Assembly (NCBI GenBank): GCA_020849295.1
Contig: JADLGN010000009.1
Location: 115,705 to 148,852, forward strand
Direction: 5' to 3'
Source: Bacteroidia bacterium
GTDB taxonomy: Bacteria > Bacteroidota > Bacteroidia > NS11-12g > UBA9320
DNA length: 33,148 bases
The first letter of the stretch is position 1. Each line of letters opens with the position of its first letter. The notes below the pieces were generated by a model, which was not told the DNA's origin, ran no database searches, and saw nothing but the letters and a program-made list of their open reading frames with translations. Position numbers and translations under genes: made by a program. Shown here piece by piece: positions 22,801 to 31,609 of this stretch.

Positions 22801-25800
22801 ATGTCAGACCAATTAAAAGATACCCTATTTCGCTTTAGTGCGGTAAGAACACCTGAACTAATTTCAAAGGAGGCCGAGGAACGTTACTTTATAAAGCATC
22901 CTGATGGTGTCTCAGGGCCATTTTATGCTGCAGTAACGACTATGCCTCCTGGAAGCGATAAACGTTTAGTGATGGAAACTACTGCAAATTCGTTCTCGAG
23001 TTTGACAACAGATAATGTCATAATTATAAATCCGAGTTTATATGAATTTGGGGTTAAATTAATTTCTGAAAGACAGACTATCACTTCTGCCTATATTGCT
23101 TCAACTGTTCCCGGGCTTGCAGTTCTTACATTGCCTGATAAACTTACCTTGTGGGATAATTTGTTTTATCAAACAATTAAACAGGCGTCACCTTATACAA
23201 GAGAAGCAATTATATGTCTGCTTGTCGCTAATTATTTTGCGGAGCAGTATGCAGCCACACCTTCATTATTTGGCACCGATGAGGATGTAAGAAATTGGGC
23301 ATCTTCTCGATTAATAATGCCTTCTGTATTATTTGGTATAGATGAAGATTACCATACGGCTACAAGTAGCCCTAATCTTCCAACTTCAACCCTCGTAAAA
23401 AGACATGTTGATGCAGCAGAAGGAATTCTAAAGGCAGATTTGGCTAAAAAAGCGTTGCAAGAATTAAATGTGTTGGAAAGGAATTACCATAAAACGCAAA
23501 AAGCCGCCGAAAAACTTTATGTTAACACTTACAACGCAAGTTTAAAGGCTTCCGTTCAATCAGCCCCTAAAGTTCAAGTTGTAGATGAAATTAGTGGATT
23601 TACATTCGACCATTTTGCCGGCAGTTTTGCTATTCCAACCTTCACCTATGAGCCTGCACCACAAATCGTAGTATTAGATATTCAAGCAGCAATATCAGAT
23701 GTGTCTTTTTATTCTCTTAATGAGAATGGTTTGCTGGCAGGTGATTCTTATGCCGAAGTAAGTACAGATACAAATAAGTACATTAAAGACCAAAATAGTA
23801 AGGCCTTTTCTTTTACTGCTTTTGCGGAAGAAAGTATTGATATTAATGGAACAGCAGTTCCCACCTGTAGCCTTGATAACAGATATAACCAAAACAATAG
23901 CTATTACATCAAATTTGTTAAAAAGGCTGCCAATAAGTATGCCCTTATTATTGCGGTTGATGTCAAAAATTCCTGCTTAAAAATAAATTCGGCATCTATT
24001 ACTGTTGGAACAGGCCCAGGAACAACCTTTACAAAATTTAAAGCGTGCAATATGAATGGCGTTATAACCATTGATTTTACACCTAATTCTTTCGCAACAA
24101 TTAGTGGTAGCCCTTCTACTACAGCAACAACAGGACAAATAATACTTGATAATGGTTTAGTTTTAACTTGGAACATAAGTGTAGATATGACGGAGGGTAG
24201 TTCAGGAGTGATGACAGTTGGCCAAAACTCAACCGGAAACCAAAAATTATTTATTCCTTCGGGCTATGGATTAAAAAGATTAGGTATAGCTGATTATAAG
24301 AGAGTTGAACAAAGTCTTTGCTGTTATAAACCCGGAGAAGTTTCGCACATAGAAAATATTCTTGCCCGCGAGTATAAAGAAAGAAGTACTCGGAGGTTAA
24401 GAAGGTCGGAAGATACCACCACCTCAAGCAGTGAAGCCGAATCTGAAAACCTTACAGATACTAGCAGTACAAGCCGCTTTGATATGCAAAAGGAAGTTTC
24501 AACCATTCTTAGAAATAGCAGGGAATTTGGGATAACAGGTAATTTTCATATTGGGGCTAATTACGGTACACCAGTTGCGGGAGTAGAAGCAAGTTTAGAC
24601 CTTGGGGCTAATTTCGCCACCAGTTCATCTAAAGAGCAATCAAATAAGGAGGTTTCAAATTTTGCAAAGGATGTTACCCAAAAGGCTCTTGAACGGGTGG
24701 TAAGTAAAGTTCGTGAAGAAAGAGTAACTAAAGTTATTGAAGAATTTGAAGAAAACAACAAACATGGTTTTGATAATAGGCAAGGCGATAAACATATATC
24801 TGGTGTTTACCGATGGGTAGATGCTGAATATAAAAACAAAATTTTTAATTACGGCAAACGTCTCCATTATGAATTTATGATTCCAGAGCCTTCGGCTTTT
24901 CATATTATAGCTAAGGCAAATGGAGTATCGGCAGGGAATGAGATTCCTCTTATTTTACCACTTGACCCTACAAAAGATAAATTTGGGACAATACCTCCCT
25001 TAAAAACTGCATCCTCAATAAATGAAGAAAACTATCAGTTTTGGGCTGCTGCCTATAAAGCAGAAGTAAGCCCTCCGCCCCCCAAAGTACAATTGGTTGG
25101 GAAAACTTACAGAACACCGGATGACGGCAAGCCTTGGTATGAAGGAACTAAAGGAGTTACAGACCAAATAATTTTACCGGAAGGATATGGATTGAGAAAA
25201 GCATATGTTGCGGCTATGGGTGAAACCGTCGTAACTAAAAAGCCTGATTTGAGTTGGAGCCGTTACTATATATCAGTAGCTGATAATACTCGACAATATT
25301 GGTGTGGAGAAATTATTAAGCAAATGTTTCTGGAAGATAATGAAACTACCGACCTTGAATTTTACACAGAATCAATTCCAGTTTCAATTCAATTTATAGG
25401 CATCAATGGAGGGATTGTTACAATAACTCTTGAGTTGCTTAGAAAAGAAGATGTTTTTGCTGCTTGGCAACTACAAACATATAATGCAATTCTGAAAGCC
25501 TACGAGGATCGATTGCAGGAGTATAAAGATGCCTTAGCGGAACTTGAAATTAAAAAAAGTGGAATGGCCGATAATCCGGCCTATTACCGCGAAATTGAAC
25601 AAATAGTTTTAAAGAAGAATTGTATCTCCTATCTTATAGGTCATACCAACATGGGAAAATCCTTTGTATCGGGTGCCGAGATAAAGAACTTTCAGGTTAA
25701 TATTACCAAAGAAATGGATGAATACGCTTCAGCAGTCAAATTCTTTGAACAAGCTTTTGAGTGGGATATAATGAGTTATCGTTTCTATCCATTTTATTGG

Positions 25801-26214
25801 GCCGGTAATCAGCAATGGTTGCAGCTTTATGGCCAACAAAGCAGCGACCCAATGTTCAAGGCTTTCTTGCAATCCGGTATGGCTCGTGTATTTGTAACAA
25901 TAAGACCGGGATTTGAAGAAGCTGTGATGCACTACATGAGTACCGGACAAATATGGAATGGAGGCGAAGTGCCTGTAATAGGTGATAAACTGTACCTTTC
26001 TATTATTCAGGAACTGAAAAAACAGGAATTTTATTTAGATGGGTATTGGAAAACAAAATTACCCACAACCCTTACCGTTCTTCAACAAGATAGCCTTACC
26101 TTAACTTCTACCGGATTGCCTTGCTGGTGCGACACAAGCGAGCCGCCCGAAAACTTTACTTCTTCTGACCCGTTTACAGGTTTGGATGTGTTTATTGAAG
26201 GGAGTGCAACTTAG
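22801..26214 (+). CDS. Large (1137-aa) protein of unknown function
   Basis: I do not recognise a characterised family. No signal peptide or clear membrane segment is seen. Residues 1-230 are mixed alpha/beta, ~230-265 helical (ERNYHKTQKAAEKL), and ~270-500 beta-rich and Gly/Thr/Ser-rich. A charged stretch then begins PGEVSHIENILAREYKERS, followed by RRLRR and a Thr/Ser/Glu-rich run. Residues ~570-650 hold a small-residue segment (GANYGTPVAGVEASLDLGA) and an amphipathic helix. Next come SGVYRWVDAEYKNKIF and NYGKRLHYEFMIPEP, a helical linker (~905-935) and a Trp/Tyr-rich C-terminus (RFYPFYWAGNQQWLQLYG). The size, lack of leader and position 15 nt before a cell-wall hydrolase gene suggest a structural or delivery component of a contractile-injection- or tailocin-like particle, or a very large effector. 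No sheath, tube or baseplate gene is visible to confirm this. Confidence 0.75.
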   Translation: MSDQLKDTLFRFSAVRTPELISKEAEERYFIKHPDGVSGPFYAAVTTMPPGSDKRLVMETTANSFSSLTTDNVIIINPSLYEFGVKLISERQTITSAYIASTVPGLAVLTLPDKLTLWDNLFYQTIKQASPYTREAIICLLVANYFAEQYAATPSLFGTDEDVRNWASSRLIMPSVLFGIDEDYHTATSSPNLPTSTLVKRHVDAAEGILKADLAKKALQELNVLERNYHKTQKAAEKLYVNTYNASLKASVQSAPKVQVVDEISGFTFDHFAGSFAIPTFTYEPAPQIVVLDIQAAISDVSFYSLNENGLLAGDSYAEVSTDTNKYIKDQNSKAFSFTAFAEESIDINGTAVPTCSLDNRYNQNNSYYIKFVKKAANKYALIIAVDVKNSCLKINSASITVGTGPGTTFTKFKACNMNGVITIDFTPNSFATISGSPSTTATTGQIILDNGLVLTWNISVDMTEGSSGVMTVGQNSTGNQKLFIPSGYGLKRLGIADYKRVEQSLCCYKPGEVSHIENILAREYKERSTRRLRRSEDTTTSSSEAESENLTDTSSTSRFDMQKEVSTILRNSREFGITGNFHIGANYGTPVAGVEASLDLGANFATSSSKEQSNKEVSNFAKDVTQKALERVVSKVREERVTKVIEEFEENNKHGFDNRQGDKHISGVYRWVDAEYKNKIFNYGKRLHYEFMIPEPSAFHIIAKANGVSAGNEIPLILPLDPTKDKFGTIPPLKTASSINEENYQFWAAAYKAEVSPPPPKVQLVGKTYRTPDDGKPWYEGTKGVTDQIILPEGYGLRKAYVAAMGETVVTKKPDLSWSRYYISVADNTRQYWCGEIIKQMFLEDNETTDLEFYTESIPVSIQFIGINGGIVTITLELLRKEDVFAAWQLQTYNAILKAYEDRLQEYKDALAELEIKKSGMADNPAYYREIEQIVLKKNCISYLIGHTNMGKSFVSGAEIKNFQVNITKEMDEYASAVKFFEQAFEWDIMSYRFYPFYWAGNQQWLQLYGQQSSDPMFKAFLQSGMARVFVTIRPGFEEAVMHYMSTGQIWNGGEVPVIGDKLYLSIIQELKKQEFYLDGYWKTKLPTTLTVLQQDSLTLTSTGLPCWCDTSEPPENFTSSDPFTGLDVFIEGSAT

Positions 26215-26229
26215 TAGGAAGGGGAAGCT

Positions 26230-27411
26230 ATGGAAACTAAAGATTCAATATTCGAGTTTGCAGATAAATTCGGAATAAACAGCCCCTTTGGAAATTGGAT
26301 TACTGCACCCAAAAAGGAACTATCTATAAAGTATAGTAGTGTCGTTTTGGTAGGTACTGAATATCAAATAAGTCTATCAATAATAGCAAAAAATTTAAAA
26401 TCCACAACCTCAATAGTTACCCTATGTGAAGAAGAGGTTATTAAAGACGTTACTGTCAAAAGCATAAAATTAACATTAGGCTACGAAACCAATTTTTATG
26501 TCTTGAAATTTGAAAAGAAATTACTAGAAACCTTATCTAAAACAATATTTGAAGGAGAGTTTGAATTTTTAGTTAAAATAAGTTGCGATGGGCTGGAAGC
26601 CGAAACTAATACATTTAGACTACCTAAGAAAGCAACAGTAGTGGACTCTAACAAGGATGCTGTTAAAGATAAAAATAAGATTTGTTTTTGTAATAGAGAT
26701 TTTACATCTGATGAGTTTAAGAACATTATAGTTGATTTAAGAAAGAAAAACGGGTATAAAAAATTAGCAGAAGTGTTATTTGATATGGATAGAAAGGAGA
26801 AATTGTCAAATCCAACATTCGAAGAATTTACCAAAAATATAAATGCTACTTTTACCAAATATTCTATTAATACATGCATTAGAAAAGTCCATTTTTTGGC
26901 CCAAACATATCATGAGTCTTTAGCATTCAGGGCAACTTATGAAGGACTAAAAGAAGTGCCAAAGAATTACGAGGGTGGTGTGGATTTTCAAGGCAGGGGG
27001 ATTAAGCAAATAACCCATGATTATAATTATCTTGAATACTATGATAAAGTTAAAGGTACAACCTACTTTAAAGATAAATACGAGAAACAGCATAAGAACA
27101 AGAATAAGGAATTAGAAGGTGTAACCGAATATATGAATAGGGTACCCGATAAGGATTTTGGAACTAAACTTTTAGATGAATTAAAGGCTTTTGCCCCCAA
27201 ACTTGCTACAGAAATGTATACAGCCTGTGATAGTGCTGGTTGGTTTTGGGATTCAAAATCAATCGGAGCTTTGGCCGATAAAGATAATGTTTTAGAAGTA
27301 TCTAAAAAAATTAATGGGTCAACAAAGCCCAACGGATTGGTAGAAAGAACCAAATACACAAAACAACTAAAGGAAATATTTCACTATGAAAAATGTATTT
27401 CTAAAGGTTAA
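26230..27411 (+). CDS. GH19-like (chitinase/endolysin) peptidoglycan hydrolase with an N-terminal accessory domain
   Basis: The protein is 393 aa. Residues ~215-390 look like the GH19/endolysin fold: VHFLAQTYHESLAF with putative catalytic Glu229, DFQGRGIKQITHDYNY (252-267; GRGxxQxT..NY signature), SAGWFW (335-340), and a C-terminal KINGSTKPNGLVERTKY. Residues 1-~135 form a beta-rich domain of unknown type, followed by a short linker and a cysteine-containing CFCNRDFTSDEF (152-163). There is no signal peptide, so it would need a dedicated export or delivery route, as effectors and phage lysins do. It follows the 1137-aa gene by 15 nt and overlaps the next gene, a lipoprotein, by 26 nt. Likely a cell-wall-degrading effector; a prophage lysin is the alternative. 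Confidence 0.8.
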   Translation: METKDSIFEFADKFGINSPFGNWITAPKKELSIKYSSVVLVGTEYQISLSIIAKNLKSTTSIVTLCEEEVIKDVTVKSIKLTLGYETNFYVLKFEKKLLETLSKTIFEGEFEFLVKISCDGLEAETNTFRLPKKATVVDSNKDAVKDKNKICFCNRDFTSDEFKNIIVDLRKKNGYKKLAEVLFDMDRKEKLSNPTFEEFTKNINATFTKYSINTCIRKVHFLAQTYHESLAFRATYEGLKEVPKNYEGGVDFQGRGIKQITHDYNYLEYYDKVKGTTYFKDKYEKQHKNKNKELEGVTEYMNRVPDKDFGTKLLDELKAFAPKLATEMYTACDSAGWFWDSKSIGALADKDNVLEVSKKINGSTKPNGLVERTKYTKQLKEIFHYEKCISKG

Positions 27412-28087
27412 TTTTTTGATACTTCTTTTTAATTCTTGTAATCAAAAATCATCTTATGATTTTAATGGATTAAAATATAATAAATTGTTACAATTATCAG
27501 AAGCTGGTGGTCAAACAACCCAATATTTGTTTGATATAAATGAAGATGGCTATTTAGATAAATTTTACTTAATAAGCGATAATTTTATTTATTCGTTACA
27601 TGATTCCCTGCACTATATAAAAAATAAAATTTCAGATACATCTACTACTCAATTTTTAATATTTGATGGTATTCACATTGTTGATGGTAAAACAGGAAAA
27701 AGAAGAAAAATAGATATAGTAACTACTTTGGATGACATTGCAATTTCTGATATTTTAAATTCAAATATAAGGAATGGAGATATAACTTACATTACAGGTA
27801 TATATACGACTTATAATAAAATAAGAGTAAATTTTGGGAATCCATCCATTGATGAATTTTATGTAAACATTGACGTGGATAATGCTAAATTAATTTTAAG
27901 CAGAATTGTATTAAAAACTCATTGGCAGAATTATGAAGAAACTGCTTGTATTATAGATACAAGCATTGTTTTAAAGGGTTCATACTCTCAGATAAGTATG
28001 AATGATATTTGGGGAATATTGCAAAAAGAGAGCTATTGTAAAACTTTTATAGATACTTTTGAATATAATAAAATAAGACCTCGGTAA
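27386..28087 (+). CDS. Predicted lipoprotein, candidate immunity protein
   Basis: The 233-aa protein begins MKNVFLKVNFLILLFNSCNQ, a short hydrophobic signal with the lipobox cysteine at residue 18. The mature part (FDINEDGYLDKFYLISDN and so on) has an Asp/Asn-rich repeat-like start but no family I recognise. Its start lies 26 nt inside the hydrolase gene, so the two are probably co-translated. A periplasmic lipoprotein encoded directly after a leaderless peptidoglycan hydrolase is the usual layout of an effector-immunity pair. That role is inference from position and localisation only. Confidence 0.7.
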   Translation: MKNVFLKVNFLILLFNSCNQKSSYDFNGLKYNKLLQLSEAGGQTTQYLFDINEDGYLDKFYLISDNFIYSLHDSLHYIKNKISDTSTTQFLIFDGIHIVDGKTGKRRKIDIVTTLDDIAISDILNSNIRNGDITYITGIYTTYNKIRVNFGNPSIDEFYVNIDVDNAKLILSRIVLKTHWQNYEETACIIDTSIVLKGSYSQISMNDIWGILQKESYCKTFIDTFEYNKIRPR

Positions 28088-28136
28088 TTGAATTATTTTG
28101 TATATTAACAATATTAACATAAAAAAAATTAAAACT

Positions 28137-28514
28137 ATGAAATCAATTTTAGCAGCATTATTTATAATTTGTTCGGTTTATTCCTATTCACAAAAGAGTG
28201 GAAGTATGGATATAAATGTTGAAGGTAAAACTTACACTTTAAAAGTAGGGGATACCTTGCATATAGGTTATGGTTCTCTGATAAACGGTAATTTTATGTA
28301 TATTGCTACAGGTGCAGGGGCTAATGAAACATGTTTGAATAAGAGGTATGCCGGAAAATATGTGATTATTACAAAGATTAAATATTATAAAAGTGTTGAC
28401 CAGTATTGGGTATTTGTAAAAGGAAAAGGGATATTTCACCGAGTGGTTATGCCCCAAGCAATCGAAAAAAAGGAAATTGTTGGAATTAATTCTATTCGTT
28501 TTCTTAAGGAGTAG
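28137..28514 (+). CDS. Small secreted protein of unknown function
   Basis: From the ATG at 28137 the protein is 125 aa with a clear signal peptide (MKSILAALFIICSVYSYSQ). The mature domain is beta-rich (VEGKTYTLKVGDTLHIGYGS, then YAGKYVIITKIKYYKSVDQYWVFVKGKG). The frame extends to a TTG at 28098, but the ATG gives the proper signal-peptide length. It follows the candidate immunity gene by ~50 nt on the same strand. I know no specific family. It could be a second immunity factor or an unrelated periplasmic protein. Confidence 0.7.
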   Translation: MKSILAALFIICSVYSYSQKSGSMDINVEGKTYTLKVGDTLHIGYGSLINGNFMYIATGAGANETCLNKRYAGKYVIITKIKYYKSVDQYWVFVKGKGIFHRVVMPQAIEKKEIVGINSIRFLKE

Positions 28515-28565
28515 GGAAACACTTATTTGTCCGGAGTAAAAGTTGGTCGAAGCCAGTGTGTTGGA

Positions 28566-28629
28566 ACAAAATTAAATGTGGTGTTTTTGCGTCGGCAAGT
28601 GAATTGGGAAACACCTCTTTTAATTTTGT
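28566..28629. repeat. Imperfect hairpin with 21-bp arms
   Basis: The arms at 28566-28586 and 28609-28629 are complementary at 19 of 21 positions, with two mismatches inside the AAATGTGG/CCTCTTT part and a 22-nt loop. This exceeds what an AT-rich background would easily give, because the paired GGTGTTT/AAACACC core is mixed sequence. Confidence 0.65.
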
Positions 28630-28691
28630 GAAGGGTTGCTTTTTAGATTTTCTGTTACTATCACGATGCTTTTCGGGTGTGACTAAAGGGT

Positions 28692-28719
28692 GCGGCATAA
28701 CATCGTGTTGGCGTAATGC
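28692..28719 (-). repeat. Right copy of the 28-bp inverted element (left copy at 22456-22483)
   Basis: The plus strand reads GCGGCATAAC, ATCGTGTT, GGCGTAATGC. It is the reverse complement of the left copy at 24 of 28 positions, including both 10-bp ends. Confidence 0.65.
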
Positions 28720-28776
28720 AGGGCGAAATGCTTCGTATCAACGTTAGTGCTGAAAATCCCGCACTTCGCCAACACG
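28704..28776. repeat. Imperfect hairpin with a 10-bp perfect outer stem
   Basis: CGTGTTGGCG (28704-28713) pairs perfectly with CGCCAACACG (28767-28776). Pairing continues inward with interruptions (TGC at 28717-28719 with GCA at 28761-28763; GG at 28721-28722 with CC at 28758-28759). The result is a bulged stem overlapping the 28-bp element. Confidence 0.6.
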
Positions 28777-28885
28777 GGACACATTAATATTAAAAATATC
28801 CATTTTTATAGAATTTTAGCAACAACTATATTTTTATCCGAACTCAATAAATTATTTTCGCAACTTATTTTTTAAAAATTAAACA

Positions 28886-30217
28886 ATGGGAGTTTTAACA
28901 ATGGTTGGTCAGGTAATATTAGCCCTGGCAATATTAATTACACTGCATGAGCTTGGGCATTTTGCAGCAGCTCGTTTCTTTGGCATTAAGGTAGAAAAAT
29001 TTTATCTTTTCTTTGATGCTTGGGGACTAAAACTCTTCAGTTTTAAAAAAGGCAATACTGAATATGGCATAGGATGGCTACCACTTGGCGGCTATGTAAA
29101 AATTGCCGGTATGATAGACGAATCACTCGATAAAGAACAAATAAAAAGCGAACCCCAACCATGGGAATTCAGAAGTAAACCTGCATGGCAAAGGCTTATA
29201 GTAATGCTTGGCGGGGTTACTGTAAACGCTATACTTGGTATCTTTATAATGTCAATGATGCTTTTTGGATATGGCGATGAATATATCCCTAACAAAAATC
29301 TTAAATACGGAATACATGCACTGCCACTTGGCAAAAAAATAGGATTTGCCGATGGCGATAAAATAATTAGTGTAAACGGAAAAGAAATTGAGAAATTTAA
29401 AGAAGCATTAAATCCTGAAGTAATTTTAAAAGATAAAACTACATACATTGTACAGAGAGGCAACGAAACTATTACAATACAAACTCCCCCTAATTTTGCC
29501 GATTTATATACTAAAATTGGTAAAGACAGCGGGTTTATTGCAGAACGAATAAAATTTAAATTAGGTAAAATAAATGCTAACTCTCCAGCTAAAAAAGCAG
29601 ACCTTAAAGAAGGAGATTATATTATAAAAATTGAAAATAAAAATATTGATTTTTTCCATGAATTTAAGGAATCAATAAAATCAAATACAACATTACATTT
29701 TACAATTTTGAGAGGTAAAGATACACTTAAAAAAGAAATTGCTATAGGAAGCGAACCTATTTTAGGATTTATGCCCGATTTATACGAATACGACCAAATG
29801 GTGAAAAAAGACAAATATTCATTTTTCGGCTCATTTCCCGAAGGATACAAACGCTCTAAGGATTTAATACTTACTCAACTTACCGCATTTGGAAAAATGT
29901 TTAAAGGACAAATGGACCCTCGTAAATCTTTGGCAGGACCTATACAAATTGGTCAACTTTTTGGAGATACCTGGAACTGGGAGCGTTTTTGGAGTCTTAC
30001 TGCAATGATTTCAATAGTACTTGCATTTATGAATCTTTTGCCAATTCCGGCATTAGACGGGGGGCACGTTTTCTTCCTTTTAATAGAAATGATAATAAGA
30101 AGACCTTTACCTGAAAAATTCATGTATGTTATGCAAATAATAGGAATGGTTATACTATTTGCACTAATGATATTTATTTTCGGTAATGATATATTTCAGG
30201 CTTGGTTTAATAAGTGA
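28886..30217 (+). CDS. rseP: Site-2 intramembrane zinc metalloprotease RseP
   Basis: The 443-aa M50 family protease cleaves membrane-embedded substrates such as anti-sigma factors. The zinc motif HELGH lies at residues 21-25 within the first membrane segment (ILALAILITL). Two PDZ domains follow (GKKIGFADGDKIISVNG near 150; NSPAKKADLKEGDYIIKI near 235). The third metal ligand lies in NLLPIPALDGGH (~383-394), and the C-terminal membrane helix is FMYVMQIIGMVILFALMIFIF. All catalytic residues are present. Its stop TGA shares one base with the hscB ATG, so the pair is co-translated. Confidence 0.95.
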   Translation: MGVLTMVGQVILALAILITLHELGHFAAARFFGIKVEKFYLFFDAWGLKLFSFKKGNTEYGIGWLPLGGYVKIAGMIDESLDKEQIKSEPQPWEFRSKPAWQRLIVMLGGVTVNAILGIFIMSMMLFGYGDEYIPNKNLKYGIHALPLGKKIGFADGDKIISVNGKEIEKFKEALNPEVILKDKTTYIVQRGNETITIQTPPNFADLYTKIGKDSGFIAERIKFKLGKINANSPAKKADLKEGDYIIKIENKNIDFFHEFKESIKSNTTLHFTILRGKDTLKKEIAIGSEPILGFMPDLYEYDQMVKKDKYSFFGSFPEGYKRSKDLILTQLTAFGKMFKGQMDPRKSLAGPIQIGQLFGDTWNWERFWSLTAMISIVLAFMNLLPIPALDGGHVFFLLIEMIIRRPLPEKFMYVMQIIGMVILFALMIFIFGNDIFQAWFNK

Positions 30218-30735
30218 TGAATTATTTTGAATTTTACGAAATACCGGTAAAATTTAACATTGATGAAAATGCACTGAAATCAAAATATTATAGCATTGCA
30301 AGAAAAAATCATCCCGATTTTTTTATTAATGATATTGAAAATAAAAACAATGCTCTGCAAATTACTTCACTAAACAACGAAGCATTCAAGTGTTTATCAG
30401 CTTTTCACTCAAGAGTAGAATATGTTTTAAAATTATCAAACATTGAATTTAATGAAAAACTTTCACCCACTTTTTTAATGGAGATGATGGACATTAACGA
30501 ATCAATTGAGGAATTGAAAATAAAACTTGAAAACGACAAATTTCAGAATTTGAAAACCGAAGTTGAGGATATGAGTAATTTATTTACAGATGGACTAAAA
30601 TCACTTACTACTAAAGCTGATGAACACTCTCAAATAGATAAAAACATATACATTGATATAAAAGAAATAATGCTAAAACACAAATATATTTTGCGTTTGA
30701 AAGAAACATTGGCTAATATTGCAGCCCACATTTAA
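30217..30735 (+). CDS. hscB: Fe-S cluster assembly co-chaperone HscB
   Basis: The 172-aa J-domain protein starts NYFEFYEIPVKFNID, with the HPD motif at residues 32-34 (KNHPDFF) that stimulates the Hsp70 ATPase. A C-terminal three-helix region (LMEMMDINESIEELK) matches the HscB domain that docks the IscU scaffold. The ATG at 30217 overlaps the rseP stop (TGATG). A GTG just before it at 30214 is possible but unnecessary. No hscA or isc genes are adjacent. Confidence 0.9.
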   Translation: MNYFEFYEIPVKFNIDENALKSKYYSIARKNHPDFFINDIENKNNALQITSLNNEAFKCLSAFHSRVEYVLKLSNIEFNEKLSPTFLMEMMDINESIEELKIKLENDKFQNLKTEVEDMSNLFTDGLKSLTTKADEHSQIDKNIYIDIKEIMLKHKYILRLKETLANIAAHI

Positions 30736-30760
30736 AGTTCATATATTTTATAATAGACAT

Positions 30761-30844
30761 GCCCGGGTGGCGGAATTGGTAGACGCGCTGGTCTCAAACA
30801 CCAGTGAGGTAAAACTCGTACCGGTTCGACCCCGGTCCCGGGCA
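30761..30844 (+). tRNA. tRNA-Leu (anticodon CAA)
   Basis: The acceptor stem GCCCGGG (30761-30767) pairs with CCCGGGC (30837-30843), with discriminator A at 30844. The anticodon stem CTGGT/ACCAG encloses the loop CTCAAAC, giving anticodon CAA at 30795-30797 (reads UUG). A long variable arm follows, as in class II tRNAs, and the T-loop GTTCGACCC is intact. The 3' CCA is not encoded. An 84-nt length fits tRNA-Leu. Confidence 0.96.
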
Positions 30845-30975
30845 CTGTTTTTTACCTGAAAATTTATGTAGCTATATTAAATCACTTTTTTTTCTATTAT
30901 TTTTTTTACACATTAATAAAAGATTACTATTTTAGTTTTTTTATTAATTTCGAACTCATAATAATTATATATAAT

Positions 30976-31452
30976 ATGACTTCAAAAAATCAAATTGGAC
31001 TTGACAAAGAAAAATGCAAAAAACTTGCAGACGGACTAAATGTATTGCTGGCTGACTATATGATATTTTACCAAAATACAAGAGGATTGCACTGGAATAT
31101 TAAAGGTAATAAATTCTTTGAACTACACTTAAAGTATGAAGAACTTTATAACGATATTTTAATAAAAGTAGATGAAATAGCAGAGAGAATATTAACCTTA
31201 GGAGCTACACCTTTACATACTTTTGAAGATTATCAAAAAACTGCAGAAATAAAAAGTAAAAAAAATATATCAAACGGAGAAAAGGGTGTGCAGTCAATTT
31301 TAGATGCTTTTGAAACTATTATTATAAAACAAAGAGAATTGCTCGACATTTCATCTGACGCAAACGACGAAGGTACAAATGCATTAATGAGTGATTACAT
31401 CAGAGAACAAGAAAAACTCGTATGGATGTACTCTTCATTTCTTAAAAAGTAA
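30976..31452 (+). CDS. dps: Dps family ferritin-like DNA-protection protein
   Basis: The 158-aa protein has the Dps ferroxidase ligands with correct spacing: His39 in GLHWNIKG, His51 in FFELHLKYEELY, and Asp66 and Glu70 in VDEIAERIL. Dps dodecamers oxidise and store iron using peroxide, protecting DNA under stress. The N-terminus is short with few lysines, so DNA binding may be weak. It is a single gene; the 131-bp upstream spacer after the tRNA is AT-rich, with a near-consensus TAATTTCG but no clear -33 box. Confidence 0.93.
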   Translation: MTSKNQIGLDKEKCKKLADGLNVLLADYMIFYQNTRGLHWNIKGNKFFELHLKYEELYNDILIKVDEIAERILTLGATPLHTFEDYQKTAEIKSKKNISNGEKGVQSILDAFETIIIKQRELLDISSDANDEGTNALMSDYIREQEKLVWMYSSFLKK

Positions 31453-31609
31453 AAAATATTTGTTATTTAGTAGAAATTTTGTCTTGTTATAAAATGAACT
31501 AAAATTTGAATTTAAAAAAGGTTTTTGACTTGTACCGATTTGGCGGGAGACAACACTTTTCTTAACAACACTTTATCCTCTTACAGTTTAACTAAAAGGT
31601 AGAAAAGAT

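Larger units (their letters stand above)
28515..28885 (+). other. 371-bp non-coding tract, right flank of the accessory island
   Basis: No gene is supported; a 63-codon frame here has no recognisable features. It contains two strong imperfect hairpins and the right copy of the 28-bp element, listed separately. The last ~80 bp is the AT-rich upstream region of rseP, with a near-consensus TATTTTCG at 28853-28860. Confidence 0.6.

Noticed and set aside
28515..28885. A small gene in the 28.5-28.8 kb spacer
   Set aside because: Frames on both strands are about 63 codons, overlap hairpins and have no signal, motif or plausible start context.
22111..28885. CRISPR array in the repeat-bearing flanks
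   Set aside because: Repeats are inverted and unevenly spaced, with no regular repeat-spacer pattern and no cas gene.
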